This document shows positions 1 to 6,055 of a stretch of 9,719 bases of DNA, in pieces. The stretch covers positions 1 to 9,719 of the forward strand of contig JAQYFM010000016.1 of assembly GCA_028723145.1 (NCBI GenBank). Direction: 5' to 3'. The DNA comes from Spirochaetales bacterium (GTDB taxonomy: Bacteria > Spirochaetota > Spirochaetia > Sphaerochaetales > Sphaerochaetaceae). A model generated the notes under the pieces. It was not told the origin of the DNA and searched no databases. It saw only the letters and a program-made list of their open reading frames with translations. The translations under genes and the position numbers were made by a program. The number at the start of each line of letters is the position of its first letter. Within the stretch, counting starts at the first letter, position 1.

Positions 1-227
1 GTATTTTTGGAAGCTTCTTAAGAGTAAATAGTCTTCACCACCAAGGTGTTAAAACGCTTGGCAAGGGATTAATTGCTTCAGGCTATAGCGATGATGGATT
101 AATTGAAGCTCTTGAGAAGGATAATATTATTGCTATCCAATGTCATCCAGAAGCTTTAAAAGAAAAGAATTTTACATATCTTAAGTTATTTAAATATTTT
201 ATTGATAAATGTAAAATGCTTACATGA
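1..227 (+). CDS. Class I glutamine amidotransferase-like hydrolase (peptidase C26, PuuD-like), 3' end only
   Basis: The reading frame is open from the left edge (first full codon at 3) to TGA at 225-227, giving the last 74 residues. It contains NSLHHQ, then DDGLIEALE, then IQCHPE. These are the hallmarks of the C-terminal half of the peptidase C26 / gamma-glutamyl-gamma-aminobutyrate hydrolase branch of class I amidotransferases. The His and Glu of CHPE are the second and third members of the Cys-His-Glu catalytic triad; the nucleophilic Cys lies outside the window. Most relatives have QWHPE, so Cys in place of Trp is a small deviation. Family members cleave gamma-glutamyl amide bonds in the cytoplasm, but the substrate here cannot be read from the fragment. 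The stop overlaps the next ATG (ATGA), implying an operon. Family assignment is fairly secure; PuuD-specific function is not. Confidence 0.8.
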   Translation, partial: IFGSFLRVNSLHHQGVKTLGKGLIASGYSDDGLIEALEKDNIIAIQCHPEALKEKNFTYLKLFKYFIDKCKMLT

Positions 228-964
228 AAAAATTAATTATTTTATTGTTATTACTATTTGCTACATTGACTCCTATTTTTTCTTCTCAATTGGTTACCAA
301 TGTAGCACTTAGTAGTGGTAAAGACACACTTAATGATAATACGTTTTTTGGTTCAGCAGCTCTTTGTTATGCAAAAGAAAAACGACAACATTTTATTGCT
401 GCAGAACTAAATGAACATGAAACAACATTTACTTTTTTTTCTAGATGGAAGATTGGAAAGCAGACAGATACTAGAATAACGCACTACGAAAATCTTCGCT
501 TTAAAGAATCTAGGGATATGTTCTCAATCCTTTCCTTTGGAAATGCATATTATTACTACGGTATTTCATCAACATATTCTTTAGGCTCAGCTATATCCTT
601 TTCATTTGAAAATAAAGGGCCTATTAGATTAGGAACAAATCTAATGGCAGGTGCATACACAAAAGCAAGTATTATAAACTATATTAATAATCCAGTAGTT
701 AGTATTGCACCTTTTGCTTTAATTAATGTTTACCTTGATTTCTATAACCGTTTTTATTTCCAAACTGAAATATCTACAGGATCTTTATTCTATCTGCCAA
801 CTAATTTTGCATATGATTTAACATTTCTACTTGATGCATCAATAAATGATAAGCTTTCAATTGGCTGTAGTATTACAACGGGACTTGCAGATTTTATTAC
901 TGAAACAACATTTTCAAATCGCTATGCTTATTCAATATTCGTAAACTGGGGAGCTAACCTATGA
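224..964 (+). CDS. Exported protein, probable outer-membrane beta-barrel, function unknown
   Basis: I do not recognise this 246-aa protein. It begins MKK followed by about 15 hydrophobic residues rich in Leu and Ile, then a polar SSQ at about 20-22. This is a typical Sec signal peptide, probably cleaved near there, with no lipobox Cys. The mature part has no further long hydrophobic segment. It is full of short alternating stretches rich in Tyr, Phe, Ser, Thr and Gly (for example around 105-140 and 170-245), the look of amphipathic beta-strands in a small barrel. The last residue is Leu rather than the Phe common in classical barrels, so membrane insertion is an inference. ATG at 224 overlaps the preceding stop and has no Shine-Dalgarno sequence. 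Its own last codons overlap the phosphoesterase gene by 4 bases. The tight coupling suggests the three products serve one envelope function. Confidence 0.7.
   Translation: MKKLIILLLLLFATLTPIFSSQLVTNVALSSGKDTLNDNTFFGSAALCYAKEKRQHFIAAELNEHETTFTFFSRWKIGKQTDTRITHYENLRFKESRDMFSILSFGNAYYYYGISSTYSLGSAISFSFENKGPIRLGTNLMAGAYTKASIINYINNPVVSIAPFALINVYLDFYNRFYFQTEISTGSLFYLPTNFAYDLTFLLDASINDKLSIGCSITTGLADFITETTFSNRYAYSIFVNWGANL
948..953 (+). promoter_or_regulatory. Ribosome binding site of the metallophosphoesterase gene
   Basis: GGGGAG lies 7 bases before ATG at 961, inside the end of the preceding coding region. It supports the 961 start and local re-initiation at the ATGA overlap. Confidence 0.6.
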
Positions 965-1878
965 GAAAAATATTATTACTAATAATTTGCATTATTTTAC
1001 TTATTTCTTGCGATAACATAGTTCCAATTGCAAATATTGATCCTTATAAAAACTCAAGTATTAATTACTTTAGTTCTGATTTAACAACAATTGATAAAGA
1101 TTCTTTTACAGCCTTACTTATATCAGATACTCATTTTGGAAAGAATAAGGCAGGAACTTACTTTAAAACAACTGAGTTTGAAAAATATATAAAGGACAAT
1201 AATATAATAAACGATATCGATATAGTAATTAACCTTGGTGATGTCTCTGATAATAGCCAACAAGAACAATTTAATAGCTATAAAGAATGGATTTATGGAT
1301 TATTTGAATCTAAAAATATTCCGGTTATTAATGTTATTGGTAACCATGATAATAGGAATGGTGGTGTCAATCGCTTTTTAACAACTGTTTCAACAACAAA
1401 GTCTACATACTACTGTTTTACTTTATCTGATATTCACTTTTATGTTGTTGATTCTTCATTTAGAACCTTGGGTAGACAACAATTAAATAACCTTATGACT
1501 ACATTAACTAATGATAGTAATTCAAAGAAAATAGTATTAACCCATATCCCTTTATATGGTTCTGTTACCAATTACTATGCATCATTTGCTGATGAAAAGG
1601 AGAGGAATTATTTATTATCAAACTTCTCAAAATATGGAGTTGATTTACTTTTAACTGGTCATAAGCACGTACCTGAATCTTATAAGGCTTATACAGATTC
1701 TTTTTCTGAAATTGTTGTAAATGGTTTTCATGGAGAAGATCTACGCAATGGAAAGCCTTCATTTTATATTTGTAAATATGACAAAGCTAGTTCAGTGTTT
1801 AATATAAAATGTTTTTCATGCGATAAAGACAGTACAGAATTTAAGCTTGTTAGCGAACATAGCTATACATTAAAGTAG
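961..1878 (+). CDS. Lipoprotein calcineurin-like metallophosphoesterase
   Basis: This 305-aa protein is a probable envelope phosphoesterase. Residues 1-17 are a lipoprotein signal ending in the lipobox LISC, with Cys17 as the lipidated residue, so the enzyme is anchored to a membrane outside the cytoplasm. The calcineurin-like set of metal ligands is complete and in order: D56 and H58 (DTH), D94 (GDVSD), N128-H129-D130 (GNHD), H195 (THIP), and H234 and H236 (GHKH). These bind two metal ions and activate water to cleave phosphomonoesters or phosphodiesters. The substrate is not evident; nucleotides, phospholipid head groups or cell-wall phosphates are all possible. Asp at +2 after the Cys signals inner-membrane retention in E. 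coli, but that rule is not reliable in other phyla. It is the last gene of the overlapping three-gene unit and is followed 4 bases later by a strong hairpin. Confidence 0.9.
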   Translation: MRKILLLIICIILLISCDNIVPIANIDPYKNSSINYFSSDLTTIDKDSFTALLISDTHFGKNKAGTYFKTTEFEKYIKDNNIINDIDIVINLGDVSDNSQQEQFNSYKEWIYGLFESKNIPVINVIGNHDNRNGGVNRFLTTVSTTKSTYYCFTLSDIHFYVVDSSFRTLGRQQLNNLMTTLTNDSNSKKIVLTHIPLYGSVTNYYASFADEKERNYLLSNFSKYGVDLLLTGHKHVPESYKAYTDSFSEIVVNGFHGEDLRNGKPSFYICKYDKASSVFNIKCFSCDKDSTEFKLVSEHSYTLK

Positions 1879-1882
1879 AATC

Positions 1883-1920
1883 AAAAAATACTGCTTGATC
1901 TTTCTCAAGCAGTATTTTTT
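1883..1920. terminator. Bidirectional intrinsic terminator between convergent genes
   Basis: Two perfectly complementary 16-base arms (1883-1898 and 1905-1920) flank a 6-base loop. The arms start with A6 and end with T6, so each strand has a T tract at its 3' side. The hairpin lies just after the phosphoesterase stop (1876-1878) and 18 bases from the end of fprA, and can stop transcription from both sides. Confidence 0.93.
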
Positions 1921-1938
1921 ACTAAGTCGCTAAATATA

Positions 1939-3126
1939 TTATTTAATGCTATCAATAAGCTTTTTAAAGCCTTCTTCAATTCTCTGTCTATCAGCAGGAG
2001 TTCCCTTACCTCTAAACTCAATTGCATCAACAACTTCAAGCTTCATCTTTTCTGCATAGCTATTAAACTCTTTAGCAGCACCACCAGACCAAAGAGATGA
2101 ACCAAAGTACAATACCTTTCTACCTTTAACAGCTTTTCTGTTAAGAAGGTCTAAAGTATGAGCCATTGAAGGGAAGAGTTCCATTTCATAAGTAGGAGCA
2201 GCAACAACAAATGCTTCACTTCTCCATACCTTTTCAAGTGCGTAAGAATCATTTGTATCAGGAATTCTAACAGTATGTACTACAACACCTTCCTGCTTTG
2301 CCATCTGAACAAGGTTAGAAATATAAGAAAGAGTATTACCATACATACTTGAAATAAGAATAGTAATTTCCTTCTCTCTTGGTCCTTCAAGATATGTTGC
2401 TAGTTTTTGATACCAAGTTACTACATATAAAGGATCCTTTCTCCATACAATACCATGACTTGGGCAAATTACTTTGATATCAAGTGCACTAAGAGCTTTA
2501 ATACCTCTTAATACAAATGGTGAGAATGATGCAACAATAGATGCATAATATCTCTCTGTTTCTGGCTTTAATAGAGCCCACTCTCTATCTGTAAGCTCAT
2601 CATCAAATACACTCTGATAAGAACCAAAAGCACCGAATGCATCACAAGAGAATAGAATTCCATCTTCTTTAAGATAAGTCATCATTGTATCTGGCCAGTG
2701 GATATTTGGTGTTGCATAGAAGACTAAAGTTTTTCCACCAATATTTAACTCTTCACCATTTGTAATGATGTGAACATTTTTATGTCCATAGAGAGTCTCT
2801 GTTTCAGTAGCACCAAGTCTTGTTGCATATACTTCAATATTTGGACATCTTGTAAAAAGTACATTAAGAGCACCTGTATGGTCTGGCTCCATATGATTTA
2901 ATACAAGTACATCGATATCCTCAAGTCTAAGTCCCATATCAGCTAAATCTGCATCAAAGGAAGCACCTGACTCAGTGTAATCAATTAATACTTTTTTCTC
3001 TGTTCCACAAACGCAATATGCATTGATAGAAACACCATCTCTAATAGGCCAGCAACCTTCAAAAAGGTCGTCATGACTTTTCTCATATCTAAATAAAGTT
3101 ACATTATCATTAATTGTTTTTCTCAT
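1939..3126 (-). CDS. fprA: Flavodiiron protein (FprA family A-type flavoprotein), O2/NO reductase
   Basis: This is a 395-aa cytoplasmic flavodiiron protein, a family that reduces O2 to water and/or NO to N2O to protect anaerobes. The N-terminal metallo-beta-lactamase-like domain (about 1-245) carries the full diiron ligand set: H78, E80, D82 and H83 in NHMEPDH, H143 in NIHWPD, D162 in CDAFG, and H224 in PSHG. The C-terminal flavodoxin domain (about 253-395) starts with the FMN phosphate loop SSMYGNT (259-265) and ends soon after the fold is complete. There is no rubredoxin or flavin-reductase extension, so electrons must come from a separate partner not seen here. Length is normal for the simple two-domain class. 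Preference for O2 versus NO cannot be judged from sequence. It is monocistronic, convergent with the phosphoesterase and divergent from a small unknown gene. ATG at 3126 has no Shine-Dalgarno sequence; a candidate promoter lies directly upstream. Confidence 0.95.
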   Translation of the reverse strand: MRKTINDNVTLFRYEKSHDDLFEGCWPIRDGVSINAYCVCGTEKKVLIDYTESGASFDADLADMGLRLEDIDVLVLNHMEPDHTGALNVLFTRCPNIEVYATRLGATETETLYGHKNVHIITNGEELNIGGKTLVFYATPNIHWPDTMMTYLKEDGILFSCDAFGAFGSYQSVFDDELTDREWALLKPETERYYASIVASFSPFVLRGIKALSALDIKVICPSHGIVWRKDPLYVVTWYQKLATYLEGPREKEITILISSMYGNTLSYISNLVQMAKQEGVVVHTVRIPDTNDSYALEKVWRSEAFVVAAPTYEMELFPSMAHTLDLLNRKAVKGRKVLYFGSSLWSGGAAKEFNSYAEKMKLEVVDAIEFRGKGTPADRQRIEEGFKKLIDSIK

Positions 3127-3161
3127 ATGATAAAGATAGTTTTTATATGCTAATAAAACAA
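3127..3161 (-). promoter_or_regulatory. Candidate fprA promoter, predicted leaderless
   Basis: On the minus strand, TTGTTT (3156-3161) and TATCTT (3133-3138) are separated by exactly 17 bases. Only 6 bases (3127-3132) lie between the -10 box and the ATG, so transcription would begin at or next to the start codon. The hexamers are only moderate matches in AT-rich DNA. A competing TATAAA lies within the spacer but lacks a good -35. Confidence 0.4.
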
Positions 3162-3204
3162 GATGATTGTTGCCTTATATTCCTTTTTTTTCTAACCTAT
3201 CTAC

Positions 3205-3618
3205 ATGATATTCTCACTTAATTTAACTCATGAAATAACCTACAAAGAAGAAGAAATAAATTTTTCAACTATTGATGATATGGCTATTGGTAGTGAAACT
3301 TGCTTTTGTTATCATTTTTACTTTGAAGATGTCTTTTTAAAAACCGATTTAATTTGGTCAGGAACAAGAAAACCTCTTACTAAAAAAGAAAAAGAAATAA
3401 TTGAAAGTGGTTTTCCTCCAATTCCAAGGGATGATGAGCATTTATTCATTCCAGTTGGCAAATACAGTCTTTTACAAACAATACCTGTTGATGATAAGTC
3501 AAAGTTAATTAGGTCTATTTTACCTTTTACTAGCAAAAAACAAGAAGGAAAACTCTATGTTAGATTTGTTAAGGAAAATGTATTAGAGTGTGTTATGCAA
3601 CTATTTTTTCCAGAGTGA
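3205..3618 (+). CDS. Conserved-looking hypothetical protein, 137 aa, function unknown
   Basis: I do not recognise this gene. The 137-residue product has no signal peptide, no membrane segment and no cofactor or nucleotide motif. It is mixed charged and aromatic, with CFCYHFYFED at about 33-42, a Lys/Glu-rich helix-like stretch at about 59-67 (TKKEKEIIE), FPPIPRDDEHLF at about 70-81, and a C-terminal beta-like part ending in LFFPE. Cysteines at 33, 35 and 128 show no metal-binding pattern. ATG at 3205 has no Shine-Dalgarno sequence; the 78 bases before it are shared with divergent fprA. Codon use and base composition look like the neighbours, and no competing longer frame covers the interval, so it is probably a real gene. 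It precedes traB by 40 bases on the same strand, but traB seems to have its own promoter, so no functional link is implied. Confidence 0.65.
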   Translation: MIFSLNLTHEITYKEEEINFSTIDDMAIGSETCFCYHFYFEDVFLKTDLIWSGTRKPLTKKEKEIIESGFPPIPRDDEHLFIPVGKYSLLQTIPVDDKSKLIRSILPFTSKKQEGKLYVRFVKENVLECVMQLFFPE

Positions 3619-3622
3619 TACC

Positions 3623-3651
3623 TTGTCGATGGTTATTTATTAATATATAGT
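3623..3651 (+). promoter_or_regulatory. Candidate traB promoter, predicted leaderless
   Basis: TTGTCG (3623-3628), a 17-base spacer, then TATAGT (3646-3651). The -10 matches five of six consensus bases and the -35 four of six. The -10 ends 7 bases before ATG at 3659, so the transcript would start at about the start codon, consistent with the absence of a Shine-Dalgarno sequence. Confidence 0.5.
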
Positions 3652-3658
3652 TTTTAAC

Positions 3659-4846
3659 ATGCAATTAATAAATATCAGTGATACAGTACATAAGCTGATT
3701 TTAAATGATCAGGAAATAATTTTAATAGGCACAGCTCATGTTAGCCAAAATAGTGTCGAAGAAGTAAAGAACATCATAGAAACAGAGTCTCCAGATAGAG
3801 TCTGTATTGAGCTTGATGATGGAAGAATGAAATCTAAAACCGAGAAGAAATCATATGAAAATATGGATATCAGAAAGGTAATAAAAGAAGGAAAAGGGTT
3901 CTTCCTACTTGCAAATACTGCATTAGCATCTTTCCAGCGAAGGATGGGAGCTCAAACAGGAACTAAGCCTGGTGAAGAGATTTTAGGTGCAGCTGAAGTT
4001 GCAAAAAATGCTGGAATACCTGTTTCTTTATGTGACAGAGATATACAAACTACATTTAAAAGAGCTTGGGCTAAAAGCTCTCTTTGGAATAAATGTAAAC
4101 TTTTAGCAACTCTAATTTCAGCAGCCTTTTCTAATGAAGAAATTACTGCAGAGGAGCTTGAACAATTAAAGAGCCAGGACACTCTTCAAACTTTAATGCA
4201 GGAAATGGCTAAAGAACTTCCAATGGTAAAAGAAGTATTAATTGATGAAAGAGATCAATACTTAGGAAGATCTATTTTTGAGGCCCCAGGTAAAAAGAAA
4301 GTTGCTGTCATTGGTGCAGGACATACCCAAGGTGTAATTTCAACTATTGAAAGCCTAAGTGAAGGAAAACAAACACCAACATTAGACTCTTTAACAATTG
4401 TACCAAAGGGAAAACCAATTGGTAAGATATTTTCCTACCTAGTACCAATGTTAATCGTACTGTTAATCGTTCTTAGTTTTATCTCTTCTGGATGGGACCA
4501 AGGTTTAAAAACCTTTTTATATTGGATTGCTGTTAACTGCTCATGTACCTTCCTAATGACATTAGTATCTCTCGCACATCCGTTAAATATTTTAGCTTGT
4601 ACAATTACGGCGCCATTCTTTGCACTTAATCCTGTTTTAGGTGTAGGAATGTTAGGAGGAATTGCAGAAGCAACATTTAGAAAACCAAAGGTAAAGGATT
4701 TTGAAGGCATTAACGATGATGCAATGACCTTAAAAGGGTGGTACAAAAATAGAATACTTCATGCACTATTAGTTTTCTTACTTTCCTCTGTTGGAAGTGC
4801 ATTCGGAACCCTAGTAGCCTTTCCTGTGTTACTATCTCACATTTAA
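3659..4846 (+). CDS. TraB/TIKI-family membrane protein (putative metallopeptidase-like)
   Basis: This 395-aa protein belongs to the TraB family, named after the enterococcal pheromone-shutdown protein and related to the animal TIKI proteases. The N-terminal soluble domain (about 1-245) has the two GxxH motifs of the superfamily, GTAH at 24-27 and GAGH at 219-222. It also has the acidic IELDDGR at 50-56, TKPGEE at 102-107, CDRDI at 125-129 and IDERD at 195-199. The C-terminal part (about 257-395) has several hydrophobic segments, roughly 257-277, 284-306, 311-336 and 367-393, so the protein is membrane-anchored with a presumably cytoplasmic N-terminal domain (no signal peptide). Peptidase activity is shown for animal TIKI members; the bacterial role is unclear, and a pheromone function should not be assumed. 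The gene ends at a hairpin terminator one base after its stop. Confidence 0.88.
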   Translation: MQLINISDTVHKLILNDQEIILIGTAHVSQNSVEEVKNIIETESPDRVCIELDDGRMKSKTEKKSYENMDIRKVIKEGKGFFLLANTALASFQRRMGAQTGTKPGEEILGAAEVAKNAGIPVSLCDRDIQTTFKRAWAKSSLWNKCKLLATLISAAFSNEEITAEELEQLKSQDTLQTLMQEMAKELPMVKEVLIDERDQYLGRSIFEAPGKKKVAVIGAGHTQGVISTIESLSEGKQTPTLDSLTIVPKGKPIGKIFSYLVPMLIVLLIVLSFISSGWDQGLKTFLYWIAVNCSCTFLMTLVSLAHPLNILACTITAPFFALNPVLGVGMLGGIAEATFRKPKVKDFEGINDDAMTLKGWYKNRILHALLVFLLSSVGSAFGTLVAFPVLLSHI

Positions 4847-4876
4847 AAATATCTCCGGGATACCGGAGATTTTTTT
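4847..4876. terminator. Bidirectional terminator after traB and the ABC remnant
   Basis: The arms ATCTCCGG (4851-4858) and CCGGAGAT (4863-4870) pair perfectly around a GATA loop. On the + strand they are followed by T6 (4871-4876). On the - strand they are followed by A then T5. The hairpin abuts the traB stop (4844-4846), and the T tract overlaps the - strand stop codon of the ABC remnant (4875-4877), an extremely compact convergent arrangement. Confidence 0.9.
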
Positions 4877-5399
4877 ACCATCCATGGTTAGATAAAAACC
4901 TTCTTACTTCATTTTCATCTCTATTGATATTATTAAACTCACCTGTAATTTTCCCATCTACAAGATAAATAATACGATCAGAAAATGATGCTACCTTAGC
5001 ATCATGAGTTACCATCAATATAGTATTCCCTTTTTCCTTTAACTTAAGAAATACTTCCATTGTTTCCTTTGATGTCCTTTGGTTTAGAGCACCGGTTGGT
5101 TCATCAGCAAATATTATATCTGGGTTATTAATAAGTGCTCTTGCAATAGCAACTCTTTGCTTTTCTCCTCCAGATAAATTATTTACACTTCTTTTTCCAT
5201 ATCCATCTAGATTTAATTGAGAGAGAAGATTATCAGCATTAATAACTTTATCCTTTCTGTTACTTGTTGGAATTAGTACATTCTTTAATACATTTAATTC
5301 AGGGATTAATTCTGGATTTTGAAAAACAAATTCAATATGCTTTCTTCTAATATCAGATAAGTCATTACTCTTTAACTTTGATATTTCATTTTCAAGCAA
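4875..5399 (-). pseudogene. 5'-truncated ABC transporter ATP-binding protein lacking Walker A
   Basis: The 174-residue frame matches the C-terminal three quarters of a MacB/LolD-type ABC ATPase. Present are the Q-loop (FVFQ, Q27), signature LSGGEKQR (75-82), Walker B IIFADEP (95-101), D-loop GALN (103-106), H-loop THD (131-133) and a normal end (RRFLSNHGW). The whole N-terminal part with the A-loop and Walker A GxxGxGKS is missing, about 60-70 residues by comparison with the usual 220-240. Without Walker A the product cannot bind ATP normally. The only early start is TTG at 5399. Reading the frame further upstream to the TGA at 5442-5444 gives NGEVFLL just before the TTG (5397-5414), which still fits the family (usual SGEV before the Q-loop). 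The homology therefore runs into the 3' end of tetR, which uses another frame. I read this as a deletion remnant. No permease gene is present. It might still be translated through overlap with tetR. Confidence 0.8.
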
Positions 5400-6004
5400 A
5401 AAAACTTCTCCATTGAACCTTCCTCTATTGATAAAAGCTTCTCAACATTTCTTATAAATCCAGTAATTAATCTTTCTTTATTAATATTTGATTCCATTTT
5501 ATCGTTATCAAAAGCTATATAAGAATATGTAATTATCATATCCGAAGTTTCATAGGGATATTGGCAATTAAAATATCCAATAGCATTACCCTCTTCAATC
5601 ATACGTTCAAATATTTTCACAACTCTTGATAACATTCTATCTTGTACCTTTTGGTGGAGTAACGCATTTTCATTTTTATGTATTTCAGATAGTAGCTCTT
5701 TACCAAGTTCTGTATCAGATGAAAGAGAGGTCATTGTTAATACAATTCTATCTATTAGATCAATAGATTTATCTAATGATATAGCCTCAGCTTTATTAAT
5801 TAAGGAGTCTGTAAAACGTAAAACCACTGCATCGAGTATTTCTTCTTTTGACTTAAAGTGATAGTAAAGAGTTCCTCTAGCTATACCTACTCTATCGATA
5901 ATGTCGTTCGTACTAGTAGATGTATAACCTTTAGTAGCAAATAAACTCTCTGCTACATCAAGGATTTCTTCACGTCTCTCTTCTGATTCCTTAACAATTC
6001 TCAT
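5372..6004 (-). CDS. TetR/AcrR-family transcriptional regulator
   Basis: This 210-aa one-component repressor has an N-terminal helix-turn-helix domain at about 11-55. Landmarks are REEILDVAESLF (11-22), then KGYTST, NDIIDRVGIARGTLYYHFKSKEEIL (in two parts, 33-44 and 45-57): the standard TetR recognition unit with GTLYYHF in the recognition helix. The remaining helical domain would bind an unknown ligand. The core fits a full-length regulator, ending at about EKLLSIEEG (193-201). The last residues (SMEKFF onward) come from DNA that in another frame encodes the beginning of the ABC remnant, so the natural C-terminus may have been replaced. The gene overlaps the remnant by 28 bases. It has its own strong promoter and a palindromic operator touching the start codon, so autorepression is likely. 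Its original partner was presumably the lost exporter; it may still control other loci. Confidence 0.9.
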   Translation of the reverse strand: MRIVKESEERREEILDVAESLFATKGYTSTSTNDIIDRVGIARGTLYYHFKSKEEILDAVVLRFTDSLINKAEAISLDKSIDLIDRIVLTMTSLSSDTELGKELLSEIHKNENALLHQKVQDRMLSRVVKIFERMIEEGNAIGYFNCQYPYETSDMIITYSYIAFDNDKMESNINKERLITGFIRNVEKLLSIEEGSMEKFFCLKMKYQS

Positions 6005-6023
6005 ATCGACAACCTGTCGGTAT
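6003..6023. promoter_or_regulatory. Palindromic TetR operator at the tetR start
   Basis: The core CGACA (6007-6011), a 3-base centre, then TGTCG (6015-6019) are perfectly paired. Three further flanking pairs extend the arms to 9 bases with a single mismatch (6006/6020). Size and symmetry fit operators of TetR-family repressors. It begins within the -10 box (6022-6027) and reaches the start codon (6002-6004), so a bound repressor would block RNA polymerase. Binding by this regulator is inferred from position. Confidence 0.75.
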
Positions 6024-6050
6024 TATGTAATTTAAATATAAAAGAGTCAA
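6022..6050 (-). promoter_or_regulatory. Strong sigma-70-type promoter of tetR
   Basis: On the minus strand TTGACT (6045-6050) and CATAAT (6022-6027) are 17 bases apart, each matching the consensus at five of six positions. Transcription would start near 6015, inside the palindrome, giving a leader of about 10 bases. The -35 lies 5 bases beyond the radA stop, so tetR is expressed independently of the upstream operon, although no terminator prevents read-through from radA. Confidence 0.7.
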
Positions 6051-6055
6051 TAATT

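Noticed and set aside
1565..1762. Minus-strand open frame inside the phosphoesterase gene
   Set aside because: It is the antisense shadow of a gene with a complete set of catalytic motifs; it has no ribosome site and no recognisable content.
3318..3536. Minus-strand open frame opposite the 137-aa gene
   Set aside because: It is shorter than the + strand frame and has no start signal. The + frame spans the whole interval, so it is preferred, though neither has a known family.
3952..4746. Two minus-strand open frames opposite traB
   Set aside because: traB has clear family motifs over the full length; the opposite frames are shadows without motifs or ribosome sites.
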